36,313 nt of DNA from Bacillota bacterium (GCA_023424965.1 JAFADI010000146.1:1-36313), one strand, 5' to 3'. Shown: positions 14,609-23,891, numbered from the stretch's first letter. Translations and numbers: made by a program. Notes: generated by a model from the sequence alone, not told the origin.

Positions 14609-15546
14609 ATTTGCTTGATACTGCTTTTTACCTTGTACTGAATATGAGCATAACCGCTTCGGCAATCGGACTGCCTCTCCTTATACTACGCCGGTTCAAG
14701 GCTTTTCCCAGATTCGCAGCTTATGCCATGTGGAGTCTTGTTTTTATAAGACTGGTTTTGCCTTTCGCCTTTTCCAGTGAGATCAGCTTTTTTAACTTTA
14801 CGGGGGACCTGGTTAAAAAGGTGGTCGCCGTTCCTGCTCCCCTGCCGGAAAGGACGGACCTGACGGTTTCGAATTTCGTAGGGGCCGCAGACAGCTATTT
14901 TCCCGTCACCTACAAGTCCGAACTGCTGGGAGATATCTTCGGAGCCGCAGCCTGCGTCTGGATCCTTGTTGCTTCGCTGGGGCTTGTGGCATGCCTGGTT
15001 TTATATTGCATCACCGGCAGCCGGTTGAGAAGGGCCCGGCATATTGCCGGAAATATGTACCAATCCTCCCTGGTATCCTCGCCCATTGTTTTCGGAATTT
15101 TCAGACAGAAAGTCATTGTTCCTCCCGGGTTTGCAATGGAGGAGGACGGGATGAAATATGTGCTGCTCCATGAAGGGGTGCATATGAAACGCCATGACGG
15201 CCTGTGGCGTCTTGCGGGGATATGTGCCGCCTGCCTGCACTGGTTCAATCCCTTCGTGTGGATTTATCTGCGTATTTTTTTCGAAGATATGGAGCTTGCC
15301 TGTGATACGGAAGTCATCAAGGGACTGCCCGCAGAGGAGCGGAAGGAATATGCCCGGACACTGGTGAATTTTGCCGCCGGCCGGGAGATGTTCCTGTCCA
15401 CGGCTTTCGGAGGCTCAGCGGTAAAGGTTCGGGTATTGAATGTGATGGATTATAAGAGGAACAGGGCGGTGGTTGTGCTGCTTTTCGTACTGTTTTTGGC
15501 AGTGACGGCACTGGCCCTGCTGACCAACCCTGTCTATGGAGGTTAG
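14605..15546 (+). CDS. M56-family membrane metalloprotease, BlaR1-like without sensor domain
   Basis: Predicted membrane zinc protease that inactivates the partner repressor. The 313 residues contain four hydrophobic segments (about 5-27, 35-55, 113-135 and 288-307). The zinc motif HEGVH is at 189-193, inside the cytoplasmic loop, with Glu230 in EDMELACD as the third ligand. BlaR1 and MecR1 are near 585 residues because of a C-terminal penicillin-binding sensor; here the protein ends right after the last membrane helix, so it has no sensor of its own. The stop is two bases before the start of the lipoprotein gene, whose ribosome binding site lies inside this gene. A signal from that lipoprotein is possible. 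Confidence 0.92.
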   Translation: MNLLDTAFYLVLNMSITASAIGLPLLILRRFKAFPRFAAYAMWSLVFIRLVLPFAFSSEISFFNFTGDLVKKVVAVPAPLPERTDLTVSNFVGAADSYFPVTYKSELLGDIFGAAACVWILVASLGLVACLVLYCITGSRLRRARHIAGNMYQSSLVSSPIVFGIFRQKVIVPPGFAMEEDGMKYVLLHEGVHMKRHDGLWRLAGICAACLHWFNPFVWIYLRIFFEDMELACDTEVIKGLPAEERKEYARTLVNFAAGREMFLSTAFGGSAVKVRVLNVMDYKRNRAVVVLLFVLFLAVTALALLTNPVYGG

Positions 15547-15548
15547 TC

Positions 15549-16928
15549 ATGGATAAAAAAGCGACTGCCCTTTTATGCCTGGTGCTTTTAATAGGTTTAA
15601 CGGCGGCGGGATGCGGATCCCGGCCGGACAGCGCCGGTGTGGATGTTGATGAGAATACCCGGCTGGAGATTGATACCGGTTATTACAAGATTGCGGACTA
15701 CAACGTGGGAAAGGTACCGGAGGTACATACGGAAAGCTTTGACAAAGATACGTTCACTCCGGTCCCCGGCGGTCATCTGGTGCTTCAATGGGATGTCATC
15801 ACCAGCTTCGTAGGTCCCATTCCGGAAAATGGCAAACTGAAGTCTCCCACCGTTAAATGCTTTGACAGCGAAGGCGGGCTCATATGGGCCAAAGCCTATG
15901 ACATAACCTATCTGGACGGCGGAAGCGCCAGGCTTGCCGCGTTTCCCGACGGCAGCTTTGTGCTGGCGGTGGAAAAATGGAGCTATGGCATGGAGCCGGC
16001 CGTGTCCGATAAAAATGGCTATCTGGTGATGTGCGACAGAGACGGAAAGATGCTGTGGAAAAAGAAAGTGGAAAAATATGAGGGGGAGCTCTTTCACAGC
16101 CTCTTCATAACCGGGGGAGGGGATATTGTAACGGCGGGTACCGGAAGATTGAAAAAAGAAAGCCAGCCTCCGGACAATGGGGAGATGGGACTGGTATTTA
16201 TGAAGTTTGATAAAAATGGAGATATGACTGCCAGAAAGAGCTTTGCCGGGGATGGGACACGCAGCCTGTCGGCAGCGGCCTATTCGGAGGGTACAGGCCT
16301 GATTATAAGTTATTATTCGCGGGAAGGCGAAAGGACGGTACAGAAGCTCGGCTGCTTTAGTGAAAACTTTGATGAGCGGTGGACCATGACGCTGCAGGAC
16401 GAGGAATATGTCCAGCACGACAAGCTTATCCTTTCGCAGGGCTTTATCTATCTGGCAGGAGCCACCTATCCGGGAATACCCGGGACAGAGACGGGATACT
16501 TTCTGATGAAGATAGACCCTCAGGGCAGGGAAGTGTGGAAGGACCGGAGCAAGGGCAAAACCATCACCGCCTTTTCCCTGCTGGACAGCGGCAATTTAGC
16601 CGTCAGCGGTGTTGAAGGGAAGGAGAACTATCTGAGAATCATTGACGGGGACAACCGGACCCTGTATAAAAAGCACGGTAAGGATGCCCTCGCAGGTGCC
16701 ATATATCCTGCCGCTGACGGGGGCTTTATAGGGATCACCGCCAGGAATATAAAAACCCTTCCCCAGCCTCTCTTCATAAGCTCCATATGGTTTGACAGCG
16801 AAGTGGTGGCGGCCGGATACGACAAAGAACTGAAACTGCTGTGGCGGAAGACCTATGATACATACAAGGCTGCCATCACTCCCGACTTCGTTTATCCCAC
16901 ACGGGATGGGAAGCTGCTGGTTGAGTAG
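15549..16928 (+). CDS. Lipoprotein with seven propeller-like repeats
   Basis: Not assigned to a named family. The 459 residues begin with a lipoprotein signal (LLCLVLLIGLTAAGC, lipobox Cys22), so the body sits outside the cell on the membrane. From about residue 90 to the end the sequence repeats a pattern about 50 residues long: an acidic Gly turn, then W-x-K/R, then a Gly/Asp turn before a hydrophobic strand (EGGLIWAKAY; DGKMLWKKKV; NGDMTARKSF; FDERWTMTL; QGREVWKDR; DNRTLYKKHG; ELKLLWRKTY). Seven such units fit a PQQ/WD40-like beta-propeller. GGAGG lies seven bases before ATG 15549, inside the M56 gene. As third gene of a blaI-M56 operon it is either the sensor for the protease or the regulated output. 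The ligand is unknown. Confidence 0.7.
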   Translation: MDKKATALLCLVLLIGLTAAGCGSRPDSAGVDVDENTRLEIDTGYYKIADYNVGKVPEVHTESFDKDTFTPVPGGHLVLQWDVITSFVGPIPENGKLKSPTVKCFDSEGGLIWAKAYDITYLDGGSARLAAFPDGSFVLAVEKWSYGMEPAVSDKNGYLVMCDRDGKMLWKKKVEKYEGELFHSLFITGGGDIVTAGTGRLKKESQPPDNGEMGLVFMKFDKNGDMTARKSFAGDGTRSLSAAAYSEGTGLIISYYSREGERTVQKLGCFSENFDERWTMTLQDEEYVQHDKLILSQGFIYLAGATYPGIPGTETGYFLMKIDPQGREVWKDRSKGKTITAFSLLDSGNLAVSGVEGKENYLRIIDGDNRTLYKKHGKDALAGAIYPAADGGFIGITARNIKTLPQPLFISSIWFDSEVVAAGYDKELKLLWRKTYDTYKAAITPDFVYPTRDGKLLVE

Positions 16929-16935
16929 CTTTGTC

Positions 16936-16964
16936 TTGATTGTTCAGGTTAAATTTGGTATATT
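16936..16964 (+). promoter_or_regulatory. Sigma-A promoter for the thioesterase gene
   Basis: TTGATT (16936-16941) and TATATT (16959-16964) with a 17-base spacer, 52 bases before the TTG start. This separates the thioesterase pair from the BlaI-type operon. Confidence 0.6.
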
Positions 16965-17015
16965 GGCAGGAGAACGGCTGTAGGGCTAATAGGAAAAAGG
17001 GAAAGAGGACTTGCG

Positions 17016-17522
17016 TTGAGTGAAGATAATATAAACAAACTTGAGCCCGTGGAGGGAAAGGCGCCGTCCGTATCGGAAGTTGAGATGACGGAGCTGGTGC
17101 TGCCCAATGATACCAATTTGCTGGGAAACCTGCTGGGCGGCAGGATGATGCACTGGATCGACATCGCAGGAGCCATGGCGGCATCCAGGCATTCAAACAA
17201 AATCGTTGCCACCGTATCGGTGGATAGTCTGGAATTCAGGCATCCCACCCGGATGGGGGAGATGGTCATATTGAAGGCAAAGCTGGCATGGGTGGGAAAG
17301 TCCTCCATGGAGGTGCTGGTCAAGGTATATGCGGAAAATATCAAGTCGGGAACGGTAACGCTCACCAACAGCGCACGCCTGACCTTTGTGGCCCTGGATG
17401 ACGGGGGAAGGCCCACGGAGGTGCCGCCGCTGCTTCCACAGACCGACCAGGAGAAAAAAGACTACCTTGAAGGCGAAGCCCGGCAAAAGGAACGCCTCAT
17501 GCAAAAAAAATCCCGGGAATAA
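17016..17522 (+). CDS. Acyl-CoA thioesterase, hot-dog fold
   Basis: Hydrolyses acyl-CoA thioesters; 168 residues, one hot-dog domain of the YciA/BACH type. Diagnostic parts: LVLPNDTNLLGNLLGGRMMHWIDIAGAMAA (the N...GG...D active-site helix), VATVSVDSLEFRHPTRMGEMVILKAKL, and SARLTFVALDD. The C-terminal 30 residues are charged (DQEKKDYLEGEARQKERLMQKKSRE). Start is TTG 17016, with AAAGAGGA six bases upstream. The chain-length preference cannot be told. It is followed after 12 bases by the mutarotase-like gene, so they may be one transcript. Confidence 0.92.
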   Translation: MSEDNINKLEPVEGKAPSVSEVEMTELVLPNDTNLLGNLLGGRMMHWIDIAGAMAASRHSNKIVATVSVDSLEFRHPTRMGEMVILKAKLAWVGKSSMEVLVKVYAENIKSGTVTLTNSARLTFVALDDGGRPTEVPPLLPQTDQEKKDYLEGEARQKERLMQKKSRE

Positions 17523-17534
17523 GGGGGCGCCGGT

Positions 17535-18440
17535 ATGGGAATATGGGATACGGAAGACAGGGGCATAAAGGCCGAAGACAGTCTGATGATCGGCAGCGGA
17601 AGGCTGGAAGTGGAGATAGCGAGGCCCGGCAGGGTTTACAAAGGCTCCCGGTTCGACTGGATCGGCTTTATAACACGGATAACCCTGGATAAGCGGCACA
17701 ATTTTTGTGTTCCCGAGCAGTACGAACGGAATAAGGGAACGGGTGGAATTGGCTTTTGCAATGAATTTGGCATTGACATGACGCCGGGGTATGAGGAGGC
17801 CGGGATCGGGGGTTCTTTCACCAAAATAGGGATCGGACTGCTGCGGCGTGTTTCCGCCGGACCCTATGAATTCCACAGGCCTTATGACATAGAGCCTTAT
17901 CCCGTGCAGATGTCCTGTGACGGGCAGAGCGCAAAATTCACCATGGAGCCTGTGGAATGTTCCGGCTATGCCGTAAGGCTTGAAAAAACCGTCCGTGTCG
18001 AAGACCGGATTTTGCGCATGGATTACAGGCTGGAGAATACGGGTGGGAAGGATATTGCAACAAATGAATACTGCCATAACTTCATGGGGATTGACGGCCA
18101 CAAGCTAGGAAGAGACTACTGCCTGAGCTTTCCCGGACTGATAAAGGCCGACAGGCTTGCCGGAAAATTCACCTTGAACGGCGATAAAATCCTCTGGGAG
18201 GAAGAGCCGGAAGAAGATTTTTACGGAATTATTCAAAAGGGTCGAAGGGACGGGGATTGCCAGTGGCAATTGGTCCACGGACCCAGCGGCGTGGGGGTAA
18301 AGGATATCAGCAGGCTGCCTGCCGCCAAATATGCGCTGTGGGGGTGCGGGCATGTGGTCAGCCCCGAGGTGTTCATCGACATAAGGCTCAAGCCCGGCGA
18401 GAGGATGGAGTGGTCCCGGGAATATGAGTTTTTCTGCTGA
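17535..18440 (+). CDS. Galactose-mutarotase-like fold protein, function unknown
   Basis: A soluble protein of 301 residues without signal peptide. The order of elements resembles the mutarotase/aldose-epimerase superfamily: an N-terminal part with RPGRVYKGSRFDWIGFI, a beta-rich middle (YEFHRPYDIEPYPVQMSCDG; YAVRLEKTVRVEDRILRMDYRLENTGGKDIATNEYCHNFMGID) with NTG and a His near the middle, and a C-terminal GCGHVVSPEVFIDIRLKPGERMEWSREY, which resembles the usual last strands. It is not GalM, whose catalytic HxxF and Glu are not recognisable. A carbohydrate-binding or sugar-epimerase role is plausible but not shown. GGGGG lies about nine bases before ATG 17535. Confidence 0.55.
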   Translation: MGIWDTEDRGIKAEDSLMIGSGRLEVEIARPGRVYKGSRFDWIGFITRITLDKRHNFCVPEQYERNKGTGGIGFCNEFGIDMTPGYEEAGIGGSFTKIGIGLLRRVSAGPYEFHRPYDIEPYPVQMSCDGQSAKFTMEPVECSGYAVRLEKTVRVEDRILRMDYRLENTGGKDIATNEYCHNFMGIDGHKLGRDYCLSFPGLIKADRLAGKFTLNGDKILWEEEPEEDFYGIIQKGRRDGDCQWQLVHGPSGVGVKDISRLPAAKYALWGCGHVVSPEVFIDIRLKPGERMEWSREYEFFC

Positions 18441-18448
18441 AGAAACGC

Positions 18449-18479
18449 AAGATACCTTATAAAATAGGGTATCTTTTTT
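18449..18479 (+). terminator. Rho-independent terminator
   Basis: AAGATACC (18449-18456) pairs with GGTATCTT (18468-18475), loop of eleven bases, followed by TTTT. It ends the thioesterase/mutarotase-like transcript nine bases after the stop. Confidence 0.82.
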
Positions 18480-18560
18480 CATGGGAACGGGTGAAAAAGG
18501 CCTCCGGTCAATGATTTTGTCGGAATTTGGCTGCAATAAGTCATTTTATAGGATATTTTA

Positions 18561-18569
18561 TGCTATAAT
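18561..18569 (+). promoter_or_regulatory. Extended -10 promoter for the c-di-GMP protein gene
   Basis: TGCTATAAT (TGN extension plus a perfect -10) 85 bases before ATG 18655. No good -35 is seen. The long open frame beginning at 18481 crosses this promoter, which is another reason to place the start at 18655. Confidence 0.55.
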
Positions 18570-18654
18570 ACTAGTATCCGGCAATATTTCTATTCCAGAT
18601 AAGAATCAAAGCAATCTGATATCTGCTACTACGAGGTCTGGAGGTCAAACACAG

Positions 18655-21600
18655 ATGGGGAAAACAACGGACAAGCCCAAAAAGCTTTGGATTGTCATAT
18701 TTGCTGCAATTTCACTTATAATAGCCTTTTTCCAGCTTTTCTTCTCCCAGGCGATCACTTCTGATTTTTCAACCCATATGAGGGAACAGAGGATGAATTC
18801 GGTGAACAAGATGGTGCATCTTGCCCACAATTCCGTCAAACCTGTCATTGAAAAAGCGAGGGCGGGAGAAATCAGTGTGGAGGAGGCACGGGAAACCGTT
18901 AGTGACTTCATCCGCAATATGACCTATGAAGATGAGTTCGGGCCCAATTACATATTTATGAGCTCCTATGAAGGAACTATGCTGGTCCAGCCCTTTGAAC
19001 CGGAGCGGGAGGGTTCAAACCAATGGGACCTTAAGGATGCAAACGGGAAATATATCATCCGGGAACTGGTAAAGGCGGCGAAGGAAAAGCCGGAGGGTTC
19101 CTATGTAACTTACGATTATTATCCACCCAATAAAAAAATTCCGGAAGAAAAGCTGTCCTATGTCATAGGAATACCGGAAATCAATGCCTATATCGGTACA
19201 GGCATGTATACCGAAAGCAGCTATGTGGAACTGAGAAAGCTTCTTGACAACCAGAGAAACGGCTTTCTGCTCCTGACGGTGTTCATTCTGGCGTCCCTCA
19301 TGGTTTACGTGGCGGCACTGGTAAAAGGCAACAGCCGCCTGGCCAAAGAAGTAAGTGAAAGGATCGGTGCAGAAAACAACATACGCACCATTTTCAATAC
19401 AATCCATGATGCAATTCTAATCCACGATGAAAGCGGCAAGATTTTGCAGACAAATCAAAGAGCGGGCGCTTTGTATGGCCTGGAGAACGAAGGAATACTG
19501 CAGTATGGCATCGAAGGCCTGTCCCTGGAAGGCGGGGAAACGGTGAAAAAGCTCCAGGAGATACAGGAACTGGATTCCGAGGGCTCGCTGGTCTTTGAGT
19601 GGAAGTTCAAACGGCCCCTTGACAGCACTCTTTTTGATGGGGAAGTTGCCTTGAGAAAGTGCGAGTGGTCGGGGAAAAATGTTATTGTGGCCGCAGTCCG
19701 TGACATAAGCGACAGAAAAGCGGCGGAAGAGACCTTGCGGGAAAGTGAGAACAGGTACAGGACCCTGTATCAGGCTGCCAACGATGCCATCATGATCCTG
19801 GACGAAAACCGCAGCATTGTGGAGTGCAACGGAAAAGCGGAGCAAATATTCGGATGCAGCAGGGAAGAACTGACCAGCACATCCTTCTTCCAGTTCTCTC
19901 CCGAAATGCAGCCCGACGGGGAATTATCCGTTGAAAAAGCGGACCGCAAGGTTTCCTGGGTACTGGCAGGCTTTCCCCAGAAGTTCGAGTGGCAGCATGT
20001 GCGTCTGGATGGCACGGTATTCTTTGTGGAAGTCAGCTTGAACAAAGTCGAATTGGATCATAAAGTATATGTCATGTCCATCATGCGGGATATCACCGAG
20101 CGTAAAGACTTCCTGGAAAGGCTTCAGAACCAGTACGACGACCTGCAGGATGCCCAGCGGGAGCTTCAGTCAAAGCACGACGAGCTCTCTTCCATCTATG
20201 AGGAACTGACGGCAACGGAAGAGGAGCTGCGGACACAGTATGAAGAACTGCAGAGCTCCCAGAGGGAGACCCAGGAGCTCGCTCAGCGGTATATGCTGGT
20301 TCTGGAGGCTTCAAACGATGTTATCTGGGAATGGGGAGGCAGCACCAAGCTGACCTATTACTCCGACAGGTACAAGGAATTGCTGGGATATTCCAAGGAT
20401 GAACCGGGGGAAGACATCGACGACATCTATAAAACCGTCCACCCGGAGGATGTGGAAAAGCTTGAAAAGGCCTTTAAGGAGCATATAAAATGCAAAACGG
20501 AATATTTTTCCGCAGAATTCAGGGTGAAGCTGAAGAGCGGCTCGTATAAATGGGTCATGTGCAGGGGAAAAGCCATTGTCAGCGACAGAGGAGAAATCGT
20601 ACACAATGCGGGGTCCATTACCGACATAACCGCCAGAAAGCAGTATGAGGAAGAAATAAGGCAGCTGGCCTATTACGATTACCTGACAGGCCTCCCCAAC
20701 AGGGTCATGATCGTCAATCAACTCAAGTCCAGGCTGGGTGTGTGTTCCATTGACGGATGCTGCGGGTCGGTGTTCTTTATCGATGTGGATAATTTTAAGA
20801 TAATTAACGATACCTTCGGACATTCCTATGGGGACCGGGTCCTGATCGAACTGGCAAACAAGCTGAAGCTGCTGGGAAGGGAAGACATCATCATCGGCAG
20901 GATCGGAGGGGATGAGTTCATTGTGGTACAGGATGCCTATACCGATGAACAGAACATCCGGGAACTGGCGGAGAAGATCCTGGAGCTGTTCGAAAATCCC
21001 ATCATTATCGAGGAAAATAATTTTAATGTCACCTGCAGCATCGGAATCGCCCTGTATCCAAAGGACGGTTCGTCGGAGGAGGAAATCCTGAAGAATGCGG
21101 ATCTGGCCATGTACAGGGCGAAGAACCAGGGGAAGAACAACTATGTCCTCTATGACGCCAGGATGGGAGCCGATCTGGCGGAAAAAATTGAATTGGAAAA
21201 ACATTTAAGGGAAGCTTATAAAAACAAGGAGTTCATGCTCTATTACCAACCCCAGATTGACGCCGTAAATGGCAGCATTGTGGGGCTTGAGGCTTTGATA
21301 CGCTGGAACAGTCCCATATTCGGCTTTGTTTCTCCCGCCAGGTTTATTCCCATCGCCGAAGAAATCGGACTGATCAATGACATCGGCAGGTGGGTCATCA
21401 GCGAGAGCTTTGCCTTTGCAAAGAAGATCATGGACAAGGGCATCTGCGTGTCCTGCAATATTTCCTCCATGCAGCTGATGCAGAGCGGTTTTGTCAAAGA
21501 GGTCATGGATGCCTTTGAAAGCTATGGCCTGAAAAAGGGAAGTGTGGCGCTGGAAATAACCGAGTCGTGCCTCATCGAGTCTTTTGAGGACACCACGGAA

Positions 21601-21930
21601 AAGCTGGCGCTCCTTCGGGATAAGGGAATCTTAATCTACCTTGACGACTTCGGAACGGGGTACTCCTCCCTGACCTATTTGAAGAATCTTCCCATTGATA
21701 CCGTCAAAATCGACAAGTCCTTCATCGATGACATTACTTTTGGCGGTGTGGAAGGCAGGATTGTCAAGAGCATCATATCCCTGGCCCACCAGATCGGTCT
21801 GAAGGTGGTGGCGGAAGGCGTGGAGACGAAGGAACAGATGGAATACCTGGCTTCCTTCAACTGCAATTATATCCAGGGCTACCTGGTCAGCAGGCCGGTA
21901 CCCGAGGCCGAAACGGAAAAGATGATCTGA
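18655..21930 (+). CDS. Membrane Cache-PAS-GGDEF-EAL protein (c-di-GMP synthesis/breakdown)
   Basis: Signalling protein of 1091 residues that makes and/or degrades cyclic di-GMP. Order: membrane helix about 10-32 (LWIVIFAAISLIIAFFQLFF), extracellular single Cache domain about 36-195 (YIFMSSYEGTMLVQP; YVIGIPEINAYIGTGMY), membrane helix about 200-225, PAS at about 240-360, 363-480 and 544-660, a Glu/Gln-rich coiled coil at 485-543, GGDEF at about 670-835 and EAL at about 846-1091. Active-site residues are intact in both: GGDEF at 751-755, EALIRW from 879, NISSMQ, EITES, DDFGTG 997-1002, and VKIDKSF. So it could be bifunctional. ATG 18655 has GGAGG ten bases upstream; the longer frame lacks one. 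The stop is 35 bases before the ABC-F gene. Confidence 0.95.
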   Translation: MGKTTDKPKKLWIVIFAAISLIIAFFQLFFSQAITSDFSTHMREQRMNSVNKMVHLAHNSVKPVIEKARAGEISVEEARETVSDFIRNMTYEDEFGPNYIFMSSYEGTMLVQPFEPEREGSNQWDLKDANGKYIIRELVKAAKEKPEGSYVTYDYYPPNKKIPEEKLSYVIGIPEINAYIGTGMYTESSYVELRKLLDNQRNGFLLLTVFILASLMVYVAALVKGNSRLAKEVSERIGAENNIRTIFNTIHDAILIHDESGKILQTNQRAGALYGLENEGILQYGIEGLSLEGGETVKKLQEIQELDSEGSLVFEWKFKRPLDSTLFDGEVALRKCEWSGKNVIVAAVRDISDRKAAEETLRESENRYRTLYQAANDAIMILDENRSIVECNGKAEQIFGCSREELTSTSFFQFSPEMQPDGELSVEKADRKVSWVLAGFPQKFEWQHVRLDGTVFFVEVSLNKVELDHKVYVMSIMRDITERKDFLERLQNQYDDLQDAQRELQSKHDELSSIYEELTATEEELRTQYEELQSSQRETQELAQRYMLVLEASNDVIWEWGGSTKLTYYSDRYKELLGYSKDEPGEDIDDIYKTVHPEDVEKLEKAFKEHIKCKTEYFSAEFRVKLKSGSYKWVMCRGKAIVSDRGEIVHNAGSITDITARKQYEEEIRQLAYYDYLTGLPNRVMIVNQLKSRLGVCSIDGCCGSVFFIDVDNFKIINDTFGHSYGDRVLIELANKLKLLGREDIIIGRIGGDEFIVVQDAYTDEQNIRELAEKILELFENPIIIEENNFNVTCSIGIALYPKDGSSEEEILKNADLAMYRAKNQGKNNYVLYDARMGADLAEKIELEKHLREAYKNKEFMLYYQPQIDAVNGSIVGLEALIRWNSPIFGFVSPARFIPIAEEIGLINDIGRWVISESFAFAKKIMDKGICVSCNISSMQLMQSGFVKEVMDAFESYGLKKGSVALEITESCLIESFEDTTEKLALLRDKGILIYLDDFGTGYSSLTYLKNLPIDTVKIDKSFIDDITFGGVEGRIVKSIISLAHQIGLKVVAEGVETKEQMEYLASFNCNYIQGYLVSRPVPEAETEKMI

Positions 21931-21965
21931 AGGAATACGAATGAAAGCGACAAGGGGAAAAGGGT

Positions 21966-23891
21966 TTGAACATATTATCCGCTGAAAGAATTTCTAAAAG
22001 CTATAGTGAAAAAATATTATTTGATGAAATATCCCTGGGGATCAATGAAGGGGAAAAAATCGGGCTTATCGGCATCAACGGAACGGGTAAATCAACTTTA
22101 CTCAAAGTTATCGCAGGACTGGAAGTTCCCGACACCGGCAGGATCATTTCCGCCAACGGGATTAAAATTGAATATTTATCGCAGAATCCCCGGTTTGAAG
22201 ACGGTACCACCGTGCTGCAGCATGTTTTCAAAGGAGAATCCCCCGTAATGAGGCTCCTGAGGGAGTATGAAGCGGCACTGGAAGGCATGAATGCACATCC
22301 CGGAGACAGCCGGCTGGAAAAGGAACTGATTGCTTTGACCCAGCGGATGGACAGCATGGAGGCCTGGACCCTGGAGACCGAAGCCAAAAGCATACTCACC
22401 AGGCTGGGGGTCCAGGATTTCCAGGCCGATGTGGGAAAGCTGTCCGGGGGACAGAGGAAAAGGGCCGCGATGGCAGGTGCGCTTATTACGCCTTCGGACC
22501 TGCTGATCCTGGATGAGCCCACCAACCATATTGACAACGATACGGTGGACTGGCTTGAAAATTACCTCAACAAAAGGCGGGGAGCACTGCTGATGGTCAC
22601 CCATGACAGGTACTTCCTGGACCGGGTGGCCAACAGGATTATCGAGCTGGACAACGGAAGGCTTTACAGCTACCAGGCCAATTATTCCAGGTTCCTTGAG
22701 ATGAAAGCGGAAAGGGAAGAGCTGGAGGAGGCCTCTGAAAGAAAGAGGCAAAACCTGCTTAGAAATGAGCTGGAGTGGATCAGGAGAGGTGCAAAGGCCC
22801 GCTCCACCAAGCAGAAGGCACGTATAGACCGGTTTGAAAAGCTTCAGGAGCAGCAGCCTGCCGAGGGCAGTGACAATATAGAGATACAGGCGGCTTACTC
22901 CCGGCTGGGGAAAAAAATCATCGAGCTGGAGCACATCGGCAAGAGCTTTTCCTGCGGTGATGTCATCCGGGATTTCAGCTATATTCTCCTGAGGGATGAC
23001 AGGATCGGCATCGTAGGGCCCAACGGAAGCGGGAAGTCCACGCTGCTCAACATTATCACCGGCAGGCTGGAGCCCGATGCGGGAAAGGTTGCGGTGGGCG
23101 AGACGGTGAAAATGGGTTTCTTCTCCCAGGAAAACGACCACATGGACGGAAGCCTGCGGGTGATAGAATATATAAGGCAGGAAGCGGAGTTCATTACCAC
23201 AAAGGACGGCACCATCAGCGCTTCGCAGATGCTGGAAAGGTTTCTTTTCCCGCCCGGTGTCCAGTGGACGCCCATTTCAAAGCTTTCGGGAGGCGAGAAA
23301 AGGCGGCTGTACCTTTTAAGGGTATTGATGGGAGCCCCCAATGTGCTGCTGCTGGACGAACCCACCAACGACCTGGATATCCAGACATTGACCATTCTTG
23401 AAGCTTATCTGGATGAATTCCCCGGAGCCGTGATTGCCGTGTCCCATGACAGGTATTTTCTTGACAGGATCGTGGAAAAAATATTTGCATTTGAGGGACA
23501 GGGCGTGGTGAAGCAGTATACCGGAAGTTACTCGGATTACCACGAAAGGGTGGAACAGCTTGAGCGGGAGGCCGCAGAAGAAGCTTTGAAGGACCGGATA
23601 GGCAAAGCAAGCGTCAAAGAGGATGCGAAGAAAGTCAGGCCCTTGAAATTCAGCTATAAGGAACAAAAGGAATTTGAGCAGATTGACGGAGTGATTGAAG
23701 GGCTGGAAAAGGGCATAAAGAAAATTGAAACGCAAATAAGCGAGGCAGCCAGCGACTACGGGCGGCTGCAGGAGCTCCTTTCGGACAAGGAGCAGCTGGA
23801 AGTCCGCCTGGATGAAGCGCTGGAGCGCTGGACCTATTTAAATGAACTTGCAGAAGAGATTGAAAGGAATAAAAAAGGAGATAAATTTTAA
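21966..23891 (+). CDS. ABC-F family ATPase, Uup/YfmR-like
   Basis: A soluble ribosome-associated protein with two ATPase domains, no membrane part; 641 residues. Domain 1: Walker A GINGTGKST 36-44, signature LSGGQRKR, Walker B LLILDEPTNHID. A linker with RNELEWIRRGAKARSTKQKARIDR follows (the P-site tRNA interaction motif in this family). Domain 2: GPNGSGKST 351-359, LSGGEKRR, LLLDEPTNDLD. The last 110 residues are a coiled coil (EQIDGVIEGLEKGIKKIETQ), as in Uup. ABC-F proteins clear or prevent stalled ribosomes, some give antibiotic resistance. Start is TTG 21966 after AAGGGGAAAAGGG. Its stop TAA overlaps the ATG of the helicase gene (TAATG), so the two are coupled. Confidence 0.94.
   Translation: MNILSAERISKSYSEKILFDEISLGINEGEKIGLIGINGTGKSTLLKVIAGLEVPDTGRIISANGIKIEYLSQNPRFEDGTTVLQHVFKGESPVMRLLREYEAALEGMNAHPGDSRLEKELIALTQRMDSMEAWTLETEAKSILTRLGVQDFQADVGKLSGGQRKRAAMAGALITPSDLLILDEPTNHIDNDTVDWLENYLNKRRGALLMVTHDRYFLDRVANRIIELDNGRLYSYQANYSRFLEMKAEREELEEASERKRQNLLRNELEWIRRGAKARSTKQKARIDRFEKLQEQQPAEGSDNIEIQAAYSRLGKKIIELEHIGKSFSCGDVIRDFSYILLRDDRIGIVGPNGSGKSTLLNIITGRLEPDAGKVAVGETVKMGFFSQENDHMDGSLRVIEYIRQEAEFITTKDGTISASQMLERFLFPPGVQWTPISKLSGGEKRRLYLLRVLMGAPNVLLLDEPTNDLDIQTLTILEAYLDEFPGAVIAVSHDRYFLDRIVEKIFAFEGQGVVKQYTGSYSDYHERVEQLEREAAEEALKDRIGKASVKEDAKKVRPLKFSYKEQKEFEQIDGVIEGLEKGIKKIETQISEAASDYGRLQELLSDKEQLEVRLDEALERWTYLNELAEEIERNKKGDKF

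Noticed and set aside
14243..15546. Beta-lactam resistance operon (blaI-blaR1)
   Set aside because: The M56 protein has no penicillin-binding sensor domain and there is no beta-lactamase or PBP2a gene nearby.
18481..18654. N-terminal extension of the GGDEF-EAL protein from 18481
   Set aside because: It overlaps the preceding terminator and crosses the TGCTATAAT promoter; GGAGG stands before ATG 18655.
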